Shown in pieces: positions 1 through 12,779 of a stretch of 64,000 nt of DNA; positions within the stretch are counted from its first letter, which is position 1; each line of letters opens with the position of its first letter. Under the pieces are notes generated by a model, which was not told the DNA's origin, made no database searches, and saw only the letters and a list, made by a program, of their open reading frames with translations. A program made the position numbers and the translations under genes. The stretch is from Stictocephala bisonia (Eukaryota; Arthropoda; Insecta; Hemiptera; Membracidae), in contig JAQJVL010000004.1 of the NCBI GenBank assembly GCA_035578905.1, forward strand, positions 9,048,779 to 9,112,778, written 5' to 3'.

Positions 1-1066
1 TTACATTTACGAAGAAAGTTTTTTTTTAACTAAATGATTAAACAAATAATATATCTGAAATTGTTGTAAATGGAATAAAATTTATAATAAATAACGTTTA
101 AATATAAAAGGGACCAAAAAAATTAAATCCGTCTTGTGAATATAAATATTTTTAGTTACCTTAACTAATAGATGGACAGTGACAGCTGTTTAAACTTAAC
201 AACTGACAAGCCGGACAAACAGACCAAGTACTGACCCGTGTACAGAGGGATACACGGCTCCCTTAACCAACCCTGGCATAATTATTAACTATAGGTAACA
301 TTAAAGAGATTTTCCATCTCTCTCATTTTCAAACCCTAATCATTGGGAACTGATTGTTTCATACATTTGATTATATTTTTTGATTAAGGCAATAAACCTT
401 ATTAAATTAATAAGCTTTTAGGTAATTGTGCATTAAGAATGTTTTGAAGTTATAAGAATTTAGTTAATCCAGTTTTCGCCCTAAGTTATGTTTCAGTATC
501 AAAATGGAGACTAAACCATTTCACATATGAGACCACATTGTTTTTCCTCAGAAAGGCCCCACCAAAGGAAAAATCTGTACTGTCGATAGCTGCAGAATGC
601 AAAACTACACAATATAAGACCAGCTATAAGGCTTCCAGCCGAAGGCTGAACAAAGACAAATTAAAAACCATTTTCAAAGAAACTGAGAACTAGGTCTTAA
701 TGTAGAAGTCGACTTTGAGGAGAAGAATAGGAAGCCGTATTGTTGCAGACTGAGACCAGATTTGAGGGATAGTCATGGTGAGGAGGGTAAGGGGTGAAAT
801 ATTTCTTCAGGCGTTCTTATTCTGTCGAATTCAATTTACAGCTTATGATATGCTTGCTTTTTTTAGTACGTTTAATTGCATCTCTAATAAGGGTTGAAGA
901 CTAGAATATTGGTACTTTTTGTAGTTGTTAAATTAAAATGATTCCAAATATTTAAAGTGGTTTATTTTAAGTTTTCAAACTGTTATCTTCTGAATAGCCC
1001 TACAGTCTCAGTTCTGAATATCTTACAGTCTCACAAAAATGTATCGTAAATATACGTTTCATATGC
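1..1066. other. AT-rich non-coding stretch
   Basis: I see no convincing coding sequence, RNA gene or repeat on either strand. Composition is ordinary for the unique DNA of this window. Confidence 0.5.
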
Positions 1067-1165
1067 AAAATACTCTATGTACGCCAACCATGATGTGACA
1101 AAATACTCTATGTACGCCAACCGTGATGTGACAAAATACTCTATGTACGCCAACCATGATGAGAC
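1067..1165. repeat. Short tandem repeat, 3 x 33 bp
   Basis: Three head-to-tail copies of a 33 bp unit begin at 1067, 1100 and 1133. They differ by only a few substitutions, for example CCATGATG against CCGTGATG. The flanks are unrelated. The unit shows no similarity that I can see to the other 33 bp array near 31 kb. Confidence 0.9.
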
Positions 1166-1749
1166 AAAACCTTCCTCATACTAATTGAAATTTCGATAAT
1201 TTAAATATAAACCAATTTGAAATAGTATTTGAACTTTAAATAAGTCACATACATTTCATATATACCAGCAGTTAATAATTTTATTTTAAACGATAAATAC
1301 AAAACTCTTTCATGAAAGTTATAACAACAATCGTGGATGGATCCATCAAGTCTTTATCAGCATGCCGTGTCAATCTCAACAGACTTAAGTACCTTCCACC
1401 TTTCTTCTGTACTAGGGAGTTTACGGTACCCTTCAGACAAAATCCCTTACAGTTAGCTACTTAACAAGCCTAAGTACTACTTTTCACCCTCCAAAATAAA
1501 AATGTTACATGCACCTCGACCTAGCTTTAAAACTATCAACCTATTAAGCTCCCACACCTCATTCTTCAAACTAAAATCTCTCTATATCCCACTCATCCTT
1601 CAAACTAGTGTTTTAATAAGCCTAAGCCATTTTTTACCTCTCCTTCCCTCCCCCTTTTCTCACTTTCTCTCTTCCTTAGAAGTAAACATTAGAACCCTCT
1701 TACGTACATTTCAAACTGTAAAACAACAAAGGCATTTACAGTTTGACAG

Positions 1750-2010
1750 TACCACTGTACGTGTATGGGTGGGCGAGTGAGTCAGTACCACTGTACGTGT
1801 ACGGGAGGGCGGGTGGGTCAATACTAGTGTACGTGTATGGGAGGGCGGGTGGGTCAATACTACTGTACGTGTACGGATGGGCGGGTGGGTCAATACTACC
1901 GTATGTGTATATGAGGGCGAGTGGGTCAATACTACTGTAAGTGTATGGGAGGGCGTGTGGGTCAATACTACTTACTGTACGTGTATGAGAGGGTGGGTGG
2001 GTCAATACAA
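1750..2010. repeat. 36-bp minisatellite with G-quadruplex core
   Basis: About seven tandem copies of a 36 bp unit are present. Each has a TACGTGTA block, then a G-rich block such as GGGAGGGCGGGTGGG, then GTCAATACTACTG. Several copies keep four runs of three G separated by single bases, the textbook intramolecular G-quadruplex pattern; others have lost one run. The same family forms the large array at 19.2-20.4 kb and degenerate copies near 18.6 and 29.4 kb. Because 36 is divisible by three, open frames on both strands here are by-products. Confidence 0.9.
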
Positions 2011-2880
2011 AATAAAGCGCTCCTCTCATCCCACAAAAAACTTTAGGTACCACTCAAATCCTTTGAAATAGCAATCTGCTAAACTCGTAGTCTCATTATC
2101 GATAGACTACTTTATGAACTATGTCATAACACCTTCTCTGTGAGAGAAACGTCTTTCACAGATTGTAGGTGTAGTTTGGAAGGAAAATACTTTACTTTAA
2201 AATCATCATCAGTTGAATAACGTAGAACTTCTGTGCGCCATTTGTCTGGCATATTCTTGTTGTCATTAATGCCAAAAGATTTATTTTCTGCAAGGTTTCT
2301 CATAGGATAAAAACTCAGAATCATCAGATACACTTTTTATTTTGGACAAAGACCACAATCAATGAAACTATTCATTACACTTGCAACAGCATTTGCTAAA
2401 CTATCTGTCAATAACAGACTAATGTGTGATAATCGGTTTTTGTAAGATGCGTTATCAAGTCCTAAATGAAATTAGGCATCAGAGGACTAAAAAACACTTA
2501 TACAAAGACTGGAATTGTGACTTGGAAGAGACATCACAATATAACCGTTATATTTATCATAGTTGATGGCAGTTCAGTTCTAAGTATGCTTGTTTTGACC
2601 AAAAATGGTTAAAAGAACGTTGTTATCTTTAGTGGGCAAATATTATTTATTCCCAACCTACCCAGACAGGTACGGAGGTATGGGAAGGCAATTACGGTGG
2701 TATGGTTTCCACCCACCCAGACAAGTACAGTGGAGTAGGCCATCAAGACATTTGGCTGAATTTTGAGTCATGTAGTGTCATATAATTTCCTATGTGGCTC
2801 GCCGTGGGCCTGGCAGAATCGAAGGTATTATTAGTAGGTGTGTACAACCGAAGATAAAGTAATGGGAAGTCTCTATTATT
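2011..2880. other. Non-coding stretch
   Basis: No gene recognised. A 69-codon minus-strand open frame at 2124-2333 has no family signature that I can name and no clear splice context, so it is not called. Confidence 0.4.
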
Positions 2881-3052
2881 GAATATTTCAAATAAAACTA
2901 TTAGTTTTTAATAAGAACCATTTTAATACCAAAGATAAACACATTTTGGAAATAGATATTAAAGATTACAAGTATTAAACCAACGCCTGATACAAATAGT
3001 AAACATATAACCTGGAAATATTTGTATCTGATTTAGCATCTCATACATGATC
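2881..3052. repeat. Direct repeat flanking integrase remnant (left copy)
   Basis: This segment and 3627-3793 are diverged direct repeats. They share blocks such as AAAGATAAAC, GGAAATAGATAT, ACAAATAGTA, TATCTGATTTA and CATACAT in the same order. They bracket a decayed retroelement integrase. The layout could be the remains of two LTRs of an internally deleted element, or duplication of a host segment. No clean TG...CA ends are visible. Confidence 0.6.
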
Positions 3053-3119
3053 TCCTTCGCAGGTACTTTCATTCGTAGAAATATGTAGTTTATTTTTATT
3101 TTATTTTTTTATTGCTGTG

Positions 3120-3600
3120 TTTGTTATCGATACGATTTTCTTCCCATATTTTTCTCTGTGTTTCGTACCCACACCTTCTCTTCTTGTACATGTTTTCTTC
3201 TTAAGTGTCTGCTATTTACAATCTGGGATGGTGAAACTTCTACTTTTTAAATAGGACTGTTTCTTTAGTTTGGTTAGTCCAGCTTTGGTTTATTGATACT
3301 TTTTTAACATTTCCTCAAAAATACCCACAGACTTCTCAGCCAACCCATTCTACTTTGGGTGGTATTCACTCGAAGTAATAATGTTTAAGTCTTAAAAATT
3401 GAGAAAAGTGTTAAAATTCTAAGCTGTTAATTGGCATATTATCGGCTATTACAGTTTTCGGAATTCCGAACAATCTCTTCCTTGAACTACTTGTTAAGTG
3501 TCTAAAATATTATCACTCAAATTAATTGGTTCTGGTTTATTATACTCAGTTTCTGATAGAAACCATAAGTATTCTCCAGTTTAATATCTCTAGGTATTAC
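3120..3600 (-). pseudogene. Ty3/gypsy-like integrase remnant
   Basis: Read on the minus strand, 3300-3575 gives a broken integrase core. Visible pieces are FGIPKTVIADN, the region holding the second catalytic Asp of DDE integrases, then INSLEF, then a decayed PPKVEWVG where the family usually has a P-x-S-N-G-type motif. Further downstream, near 3150-3200, VWVRNTEKNMG resembles the post-core region of gypsy integrases. At least four in-frame stops and one frameshift make it non-functional. No protease, reverse transcriptase or RNase H is visible around it, and direct repeats lie on both sides. Family placement rests on motif order and spacing. Confidence 0.6.
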
Positions 3601-3626
3601 ACAATTTTATACTTCGTTACTTGACT

Positions 3627-3793
3627 GCGCCATATATATTCAAAATAAAAATAATTAATTTTAACAAGAACAAAGATAAACGCACGCTGGAAATAGATAT
3701 AAAACAATTAGAATAATTCAAACAACATATACAAATAGTACACAAATAAAATGTTATAATATTTATATCTGATTTATCATCTTATACATCAAT
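3627..3793. repeat. Direct repeat flanking integrase remnant (right copy)
   Basis: Partner of the 2881-3052 segment, same orientation, with the same ordered blocks but many substitutions and small indels. It ends just before the SINE at 3816. Confidence 0.6.
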
Positions 3794-3815
3794 CAATATC
3801 ATATATAACTTAGAT

Positions 3816-3950
3816 GGTAAGGTGGCTCAGTGGCTAAGGCTTCCGACTGCGGAGTGCAAGGTCCAAGGTTCCAATCCCCACTGAGCGAATTGTCGGTAAT
3901 TCACTCGTTGAATAAAGTTTATAAAGTCAACTGGCCAGTGAAGTTAAATA
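3816..3950 (+). mobile_element. tRNA-derived SINE, copy A
   Basis: The head is tRNA-like. A perfect A box TGGCTCAGTGG lies at 3823-3833 and a near-perfect B box GGTTCCAATCC at 3867-3877, as expected for an internal RNA polymerase III promoter. The tail carries CACTCGTTGA, AAAGT, GTCAACTGGC and AGTGAAGTTAAA in order. The same tail occurs at 18069-18213 behind a diverged tRNA head, so this is an interspersed family and not a tRNA gene. The segment between the boxes does not fold as an obvious functional cloverleaf. Confidence 0.8.
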
Positions 3951-4607
3951 ATATATTATCTATATAGTAAATATCTTAAATTAATGAATAATCGTCATTA
4001 AAATTATGTCACTTGTTGTATGGCACACTAATTAGAAAACTATTTATATTTTATAGGTATTTAAATAAGCGGGGCATTATAAGACAAGTGGGATACCATT
4101 CAAATTCAAATACTAACTCATCATCGGTCCAGGAAAAGTGATAATCTGTGAAAAATGTTAGTACCAGAAGAGGTAGCTAACGAAACGTAGCTAATCACCA
4201 ATCAGGCTATTATGTAAAGGACTGGTAGTGATAAATCGCCAGTGTTTCATCAACTGGATTCAAGATTGATTAATATAATTAAGTTTTTAATAAAATTAAT
4301 ATATTTTTGTAACCACGTATATCAAAATAAAAAAGCGAGCTTATTTTATAAAATAATGTTAGTCTATTAATTAAAATGTTTATTTATAATACTTTCAAAG
4401 AAAATGAAACTCGTGTTTTATACGAATCCAACGACCTATAAAAATGTTGTTCAAAGATCGAGGGTCATAGATCAAAGATTGAGGGGTTAGGCTGTTCCAT
4501 CAGTCAAAGCATGGACTTCGGTAGCAAATAATTATATAATGATGTATATTCTGTAACAAGTTGCACAGCATTACTTCCTTAAGTTTTTAAATAATATAAT
4601 TTAAAAA
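3951..4607. other. AT-rich non-coding stretch
   Basis: No coding sequence recognised. A motif near 4160-4190 (AGAAGAGGTAGCTAACGAAA) resembles the short tails left by retroelement 3' ends in arthropods, but it is too short to assign. Confidence 0.4.
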
Positions 4608-4804
4608 TAGTCGGATATTTTTCGCTAATTCACTACTAAAACCATAACTTAGGTTAACCTAACATAACCAAACCGAACCTAACACAACATAACTAACCTA
4701 ACATAACCCAACCAAACCTAACCTAACATAACCCAACCAAACCTAACCTTACATAGCCTAACCAAAGTAATGTTAGTAAATTAACGGAAAAGGTCCAAAT
4801 AGTC
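4608..4804. mobile_element. TIR element enclosing TTAGG-like repeats, copy 1
   Basis: The ends are imperfect inverted repeats. The left end reads GGATATTTTTCGCTAATTCA and the reverse complement of the right end reads GGACCTTTTCCGTTAATTTA. Between them lies about 110 bp of degenerate CCTAA/CATAACC units. A second element with related ends (CCTTTTCC...TTATTCACTACCAC) and an internal GGTTAGGTTAG string lies at 49389-49721. No transposase is encoded, so this would be a non-autonomous MITE-like element. Confidence 0.6.
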
Positions 4805-6287
4805 TTAAATTGTAAACATTTGTTTACTAAAATAATATATCAGTTTTCTTATAAGATATAAAAAAAAACAATTCATAGCCAACTCTGGAATGCATTACAA
4901 CTTACTTTTTTTTAATCAGAAAGAAAGTTTAAAATACCTTTATAGCGTTCCTTCTTTTCATTTGTATGAATTGCATATTAGATGTAGGCCGCTTAGATAA
5001 CGACCTACAGAACACACCGGTGCGAGTGAGATGCACTGAGTGGTGGAAGTGAGACAGAGAACTATACCTCCCCCACTGTCTAATTCCATTTAAAAATTGT
5101 CATGGCAAACAGGATGTCGGGAGGCCTATGTGCTGGCGATGCACATTACAACATTAACAGCAGTGACTATTGGTTGGCTTATTAACTTAGAAAGATTCAA
5201 TAAAATAATTATTTATTATTCAAATAACAATTAATGATATCAATAACACAATGAATAATAATATAAACAATAAATAGCAATCACACAAAGTTGAGCACTT
5301 CATTACAGTCCCCCCCCTCCACTAAACACTGTTTCAGAAGTAGAACAGTTAAGGCAATCGTTGGTTATACCCTTGAAGTAAAGCAGCTCAGTGGTGGAAA
5401 AATTACCCTCTGCTGCTGGAAACCCTTCATGAACTAAATATAACACGCAGGTCGCCTACTGATTATCCCAATTATATGCTATTTCTGCAATGCCATTAAC
5501 GTCAACATGAAAGTGTTTTATCTTATTATTAATTAATTATTACCTTTTATCTCATTTATAAAATGTCCTTACCTTAAATTATTTTCCTCCACTATTTTTA
5601 ACTTTATTTATTTTTAACCCTTCGCTTCCACATATTTTTTCAATTTGTGAGAATAAAGTGTAATTGATAGGCCTAAGTATTGAATTGTGATAAGAATACT
5701 ATAGCTGAATCACAGGGCTTTCATCGCTAGAAGCTTCTATTTCTGACGACTTTAATTACCTACCCACTTAACAAACGTAACTCAGCCTGTCACTTCATTG
5801 TTCAAATATTGTTGTATTTTAATGTAACTAAAGTAAGAGTTATTCATTTTGAGACATTAGACTAATATTGAGCGATCTTCAAATTTGAGTGGAAGAAGTC
5901 GTATACAAGGATTTATTTTATTTTGTTGTCAGGCTAGATTTGTCCCTAAAATGGTTTGAAATAAAAATATGAATGTTAATATCAAGAATGTTTTTTTTTT
6001 CTTTTAGGTTAGTCATGAACATAGTTTGATTTGATACCAAGGGATCCTTGGATGGGTTGAACTAAGTATGAATATAATTTGAGATTACAGGTACAGTGGT
6101 ACGCAATTCTTTTTTAAGAAGAGGCCAATAACCTTCTTAACCTTACTCTGCCAATTCTCCTTAGATTGTTTTCTGTGCGAGGAACTTATTCAGTCAGAGT
6201 AATGGGGTGAACAAGTACAGTAGAATGTGAAAATTACTGTTAAATTTTCCAGGCTAGGTTGCATTCGAATCAGTGGCTTCTCTAACC
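4805..6287. other. Non-coding stretch
   Basis: No gene or repeat family recognised. A run of seven C lies near 5311-5317. Nothing else stands out on either strand. Confidence 0.45.
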
Positions 6288-7313
6288 TATGGATACTTTG
6301 GATGCTATGGATACTTTGGATACTATGGATACTATGGATACTATGGATACTATGGATACTTTGGATACAATGGATACTATACTTTGGATGCCATGGATAC
6401 TTTGGATACTTTGGATGCCATGGATACTTTGGATACTATGGATACTATGGATACTATGGATACTATGGATACTATGGATACTATGGATACTATGGATACT
6501 ATGGATACTATGGATACTATGGATACTATGGATACTATGGATACTATGGATACTATGGATACTATGGATACTATGGATACTATGGATACTATGGATACTA
6601 TGGATACTATGGATACTTTGGATACAATGGATACTATACTATGGATACTTGGGATACTTTGGATGCTATGGATACTTTGGATACAATGGATACTATACTA
6701 TGGATACTATGGATACTTTGGATGCCATGGATACTTTGGATACTATGGATACTATGGATACTATGGATACCATGGATACTATGGATAATATGGATACTAT
6801 GGATACTATGGATACTATGGATATTATGGATACTATGGATACTATGGATACTATGGATACTTTGGATACTATGGATACTATGGATACTTTGGATACTTTG
6901 GATACTTTGGATGCCATGGATACTTTGGATACTATGGATACTATGGATACTATGGATACTATGGATACTATGGATACTATGGATACTATGGATACTATGG
7001 ATACTATGGATACTATGGATACTATGGATACTATGGATACTTTGGATACAATGGATACTATACTATGGATACTTGGGATACTTTGGATGCTATGGATACT
7101 ATGGATACTATGGATACTATGGATACTTTGGATACTATGGATGCTATGGATACTTTGGATACTATGGATACTTTGGATACGATGGATACTATGGATACTT
7201 TGGATACTAAGGATACTAAGGATACTTTGGATCCTATGGATACTTTGGATACTATGGATACTTTGGATACTATGGATACTATGGATACTTTGGATACTTT
7301 GGATACTATGGAT
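6288..7313. repeat. 9-bp tandem array, about 114 units
   Basis: The array consists almost entirely of the 9-mer GGATACTAT and close variants (GGATACTTT, GGATGCTAT, GGATGCCAT, GGATACAAT). Because 9 is divisible by three, plus-strand frames read as long MDT, WIL or GYY repeats. These are not credible proteins. The variants are not random: a block containing GGATACAATGGATACTATAC recurs near 6364, 6622, 6685 and 7045, which points to higher-order duplication. Confidence 0.95.
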
Positions 7314-9715
7314 GTAAACCCTCCACTGCCATTACGATTTAAATATACCTGTTAGGTTTTAAAATTTTGTTACGATTCTTTTGCAAGTAAAGGTAGTAGA
7401 AAGCATGAAAATTTTTCAACATCCCAGAAAACCTTTATATTAGGGATTGTATCCAACATATCTAAGATTTCAGTAAGCTAATAAAGAAAAACTAAAAGAA
7501 ACAACAACAACCTCAAAGTAGAAATCCTTTGTGTGGGTTGAACGAACGGATACTTGGAAATTGTGAGCTTAAAGTGAACAAAAGTACGCTTTACAGTTTC
7601 TCCTACGTCCAATTCTCAGTATTACAGTTAATGATAAAGCCAGACTACTGTTTTGAGACTAGAATGTTATTTATATTAATAAATAATATTCTCCACATTT
7701 TATTATTTTAAATAAAATATACTTTATTTTGCGTTGTAGTAAGGAAAGTATAACATGATGTATTGATAGCTTATACTTGTAATTGAGAGAGACTTGAACT
7801 CAGATCTGTTTTTTGTACATGCATTTAATGTAAATTTAAGACGACTTATTTTGGATTATTACTTAAAACCAGCAAAACTGTATGAATATTAATCGTTATT
7901 CTGTCTATTACGACGAACGTTCGAAGTCATTTCTTGTGCATCCTCTTGTAGCTGTCAAAATGTAAAAAATAAGTTGCACAAACACTGAATTTACCAATCT
8001 GTAGAAAATACGTCGTAACACACCAAACTATGGATGTCAAAATGTTATAGTAATTGAAATTGACTTCCAGGAAAAGGAATGTCATGAGTAACATAACAAT
8101 ATATATTCTGTAAGAAAAAAAAGGGTAAAATGGTGCACTTATTGTTATAATCAATTCTGATAATGACTTAAAATATTGTTTATGATATCATAAAATAGCA
8201 GTATGAAGTTAAAGGTTTGTATACTGCTAGTTTGTGTTTTTTATGCGTGGTTTAAGACTATTTAGTTTTCTCTTTCATTTATTCACAAAACAAATAGATA
8301 CATTCAAAAATTATTAAAAATTCTAATAGAAAAACTGAATTTTGTAATATTAACAATTCAGAATATGTTCATAAATATACTTACAACTACTATGTATACA
8401 GTTCGCTCACATGTACAGCCGGTAAACTAAAAACTAAATTTGGATAAGCCATTTAATGAAAATATTTCACTTGCAACTGAAATAAATTACGTATTTTGGG
8501 TCATACGTAAACATAAACTAACCTAACCTAACGAACCGATGCAAAATTAAATATTTGGGCATTTCAAATGATTAAAAATTAGATTTGCATAAGAACTTAA
8601 CTAAGATATAATTACGTCCCGGCATCAAGAAATGTATTTACGGCAAATTCATAGCATATAGTTTCTATAGAAGAGGACCGAACTGTAACACAAATTGTTT
8701 AATCATGAATTCATTAAAAGGTTGTGGCTTCAAACTTTTGAGCAGACAGGAAAATGTTCACTTACTTAAATTTCACCACCATCAAAGAGTTTGGTATTGA
8801 AACAAAAGTTATTACTGTATTACATCAGAAAGTCATCTCTTATGAATTTAAGGATTTTACAGAATAATTTAAAAATCTTAATTTTGCATTTCAATATACC
8901 TATATGGAGTATTTCGATCATTTAATTTTATTCAGCGTAACAAACCTTTTAGGCTACTTCATGGTTGTAGTTGTATTGAAAATAGTATTCCGTACAAATT
9001 TCATTACATTAAGGTTGGTTTCTATCTATTTTAGTTTTTTTTAGGAAATAGTTATCAAAATTTCTACGATGTTTGTCAAGTTCAGACCCAGCAAGTGGCT
9101 TACAACTTTCCTCTCAAAAGAACTATTTGAAGAATTATTTTTATATGTATTTCCATCCTATTTCTCCAAGGAAGCTTCTCCACCTCACTCTCTGTAGAAA
9201 GCCATCTTCAGCCCAAGATCTTCACAATATCCAACAACTCCATGATATTCTTAGCAATATCCTTCCCCTCTGATCTTCAAGATAACGTATGACCTCTAAA
9301 CTAAGACACATTAAAAAAGTTTGTGAGTGGTGTCACAAGCGAGCCAATTCTTCAGATAAAATTGTATTGTTGAATGTAAATGATTAATGGGTACAATTTT
9401 TTTTAATCATTCTGTTGTAGAAGAGTATATTGAAGAATGGTAAATCTATGTAATACTATTTATTAATATTCAATAAGTTTTGTTCTTAAAACAGAGATTT
9501 CTGATCGATGGGAGAAGATTTTCATAAAGAGCGCCATGTTAATCCAAATAAATAAAATCCTTACTATATCTAACATCATTTGCTTGGTTACCTCAGTATC
9601 TGACGTTCATTTTGGAAGGTCTTATCACTAAATAATGTTGTTTGTTATTCTGTAAAATAATGGAAATTAGGTGTAATTTAATTCATTTCTAATTTATATC
9701 AGCAATGAATATAAA
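7314..9715. other. Non-coding stretch
   Basis: Only short open frames are present (for example 7529-7711, 7927-8154 minus and 9073-9273), none with a recognisable domain. A small AACCTAACCTAACG string lies near 8520. Confidence 0.45.
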
Positions 9716-10980
9716 CTAGACCCAAATATTAGACTCAACACATATTATTAGACACAAATATTAGACTCAACACATATTATTAGACACAAATATTAGACTC
9801 AACACATATTATTAGGCACAAATATTAGACTCAACACATATTACTAGACACAAATATTAGACCAATACACATTATTAGACACAAATATTTGACCAACACA
9901 TATTATTAAAGACAAATATTAGACTCAACACATATTATTAGACACAAATATTAGACTCAACACATATTATTAGACACAAATATTATACCAACACATATTA
10001 TTAGACACAAATATTAGAACAACACATATTATTAGACACAATTATTAGACCCAACACATATTATTACATGCAAATATTAGACTCAACACATATTATTAGA
10101 CACAAATATTAGACTCAACACATATTATTAGACACAAATATTATACCAACACAAATATTATACCAACACAAATTATTAGACACAATTATTAGAACAACAC
10201 ATATTATTAGACACAAATATTAGACTCAAGACATATTATTAGACACAAATATTATACCAACACATATTATTAGAGACAAATATTAGACAACACATATTAT
10301 TAGACACAAATATTATACCAACACATATTATTAGACACAAATATTAGACTCAACACATATTATTAGACACAAATATTAGAACAACACATATTATTAGACA
10401 CAAATATTAGAACAACACATATTATTAGACACAAATATTATACCAACACATATTATTAGACACAAATATTAGACTCAACACATATTATTAGACACAATTA
10501 TTAGAACAACACATATTATTAGACACAAATATTATACCAACACATATTATTAGACACAAATATTAGACTCAACACATATTATTAGACACAAATATTAGAC
10601 TCAACACATATTATTAGACACAATTATTAGAACAACACATATTATTAGACACAAATATTATACCAACACATATTATTAGACACAAATATTAGACTCAACA
10701 CATATTATTAGACACAATTATTAGAACAACACCTATTATTAGACACAAATATTAGAACAACACATATTATTAGACATAAATATTATACCAACACATATTA
10801 TTAGACACAAATATTAGACTCAACACATATTATTAGACACAATTATTAGAACAACACATATTATTAGACACAAATATTAGACAACACATATTATTTGACA
10901 CAAATATTATACCAACACATATTATTAGACACAAATATTATACCAACAAATATTATTAGAGACAAATATTAGACTCAACA
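9716..10980. repeat. 31-32 bp minisatellite, about 40 copies
   Basis: The unit is ACACAAATATT, a variable spacer, then ACACATATTATTAG. Three spacer types alternate: AGACTCA (32 bp unit), ATACCA (31 bp) and AGAACA (31 bp). Their order repeats in short runs, which suggests amplification of multi-unit blocks. Very AT-rich with no open frame of note. Confidence 0.95.
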
Positions 10981-11959
10981 AGAATACTTACAAGACTATA
11001 GCTTTCTTTTGCTACTATCAGTTAATATATAGCACATCATTAAATGAAAAATACATATATTCTTCTCCCCCCACAATATTTCTCGTTTATAGTTTTCCTA
11101 AGTATTTGCTTTTATTAATCCTGCTTTACCACACTTTTCAAACCTCAGCTGAAGAGAATTCAAACACTACCTTCTTTTCATTCTTATAAATGCCTAATGT
11201 ATGAGATTGTTATGTAATAGTATTATTTATTTAGTACTAAATGCTCACGATTTTAATCTTTAGTCCTATAAAATATGTTATATAAATTGTAAAACGCAGT
11301 TTCTATAGTTCGATGGTAAGTGGCAGGTTGATTGAGGCACGTTTTGTTGCCCAGTGACGGTGGTCGACACAGATTGCAGTTTCTTGCAACTCAACGCCTT
11401 GGGGATGTCATGGCTTCATATTTCTCTATTGTAAACACAATTCACTTCACTTCATCAGAAATCTTAGAATAAGTAGAGTCTATACTAAACAAGATATTTT
11501 TAACAATGATGTAACAAACCTCTCAAATTAGTTTGAAGTTTTATATGCAGCATTTATTACCCAATTGGTCTTCTAATAATCTGTTTTTAATTACTGTAAG
11601 TGGCGTCTATTGTTACGTCTCATAGAACACACAGCTGTTAGAACATATTACGCCAACTACTAGGGCTATTACAATCAATCATTGGTTCTGGTGAATAATC
11701 AGCTGTTTCAGTTGATTGACTATTCCACATGTTGTCAACTTTACCCAGAATTCCTCGTAAACCATCTGCTTAGTTCTAATAGCCACCACTTTCCGACCTA
11801 TTTCCAATTCATGAAAGATGTATCAGAAAAATCTAAAACAGATAAAATTAAAATAATGAGTTACTAGTATGATTGTTCACATTGTTCTACTCTGTGTACT
11901 TTTTTATTTGAGTTTAATTATGTATATATGTTACATATACATACTTTTCTACTTTTTCT
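10981..11959. other. Non-coding stretch
   Basis: No gene recognised. A 61-codon plus-strand open frame at 11682-11867 lacks recognisable features. Confidence 0.4.
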
Positions 11960-12380
11960 GTTGTTTGAAAGTTATTTGTTAGCATTAGATTATCCATGAT
12001 TGGTAGACAATATTTGGAGATTTCCAATGCTTCAAGTGTTTAAGGAATAAACGTTGCGACAGGTATAACAAACTCCTGTGGTCTTCAGGTGTTACATACT
12101 ACGTTAGCCTACACTTAAATCTAGTTATTTTTTCTCCTTAACCAATACTAATTTTAAAAAAACCCGAAAAGCTGTATGCTTAAAAATACGATTGACTGTT
12201 AAGAAGATGACGTGTTCTTAAAAACTATCACACACAAAAGGCAATTGAGTTAAGTAGAAAAAACTATATTTAAATGTAGGTAACAATGAAGACAACAGGA
12301 CTTTATTCCCTGTCGGAAGTTTTGTTTGTTTTCACTACTTGAAGCATTGGAAATCTCTAAATATTTTTTGTCTTGTTTTA
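11960..12380. mobile_element. TIR element family B, copy 1
   Basis: The left arm (about 12001-12063) includes TTGGAGATTTCCAATGCTTC. The right arm (about 12305-12370) carries its inverse, GAAGCATTGGAAATCTC. The match continues through AAACAAA and CGACAGG-type blocks. The outer left flank, from about 11960, also matches the right outer flank of a second copy at 42890-43662. No coding capacity is visible, so a non-autonomous element is the best reading. Confidence 0.75.
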
Positions 12381-12779
12381 TGGTTAATATGTAGTATGAT
12401 AACACAGTTTTACCGGTTTTAAACTCATAGTTTATTCCTGAACTCATGTCGTCAAGTATTTTATCAAACTAAATCTGCTGATGACGTCAACATAGAGTAA
12501 TTGATCTTGAAAGGGTAATCTAAGATCTTTGTTTTCGACGTAAATACCTTATTTTCTCGACTGCTAATTTAATTTCATAAATTTCAATTTTAAGAACCAT
12601 GAAAATCAGGTTTATTCTTTAAAACCATATTTCTCGGAAATTCTACGACGTCTCAGACAGCTCCAATGTTTGACCTGGCTCCTCAGTCAGCTTAGAGTCT
12701 TGTTATTCTCACTAAAACATTTGTAGGATTTTAAATAGTTTATTAATATATCCCCAGTTATAAATTTATATTAAATATA

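Noticed and set aside
1502..1780. 92-codon plus-strand frame
   Set aside because: Runs through pyrimidine-rich DNA into the 36 bp repeat; Ser/Leu-rich by composition and without domain or splice support.
3820..3895. tRNA gene
   Set aside because: A and B boxes are present, but the same tail recurs at 18.1 kb and no sound cloverleaf is apparent; a SINE explains it better.
4640..4770. CCTAA-rich tract considered as telomere
   Set aside because: It is short, degenerate and internal, and it is enclosed by inverted repeats of a likely TIR element.
6227..7355. Several overlapping open frames of 96-342 codons
   Set aside because: They are the three phases of one 9 bp tandem repeat; no sequence outside the array supports a protein.
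9073..9273. 66-codon frame
   Set aside because: No recognisable motif; both strands are partly open over this short stretch, so coding cannot be argued.
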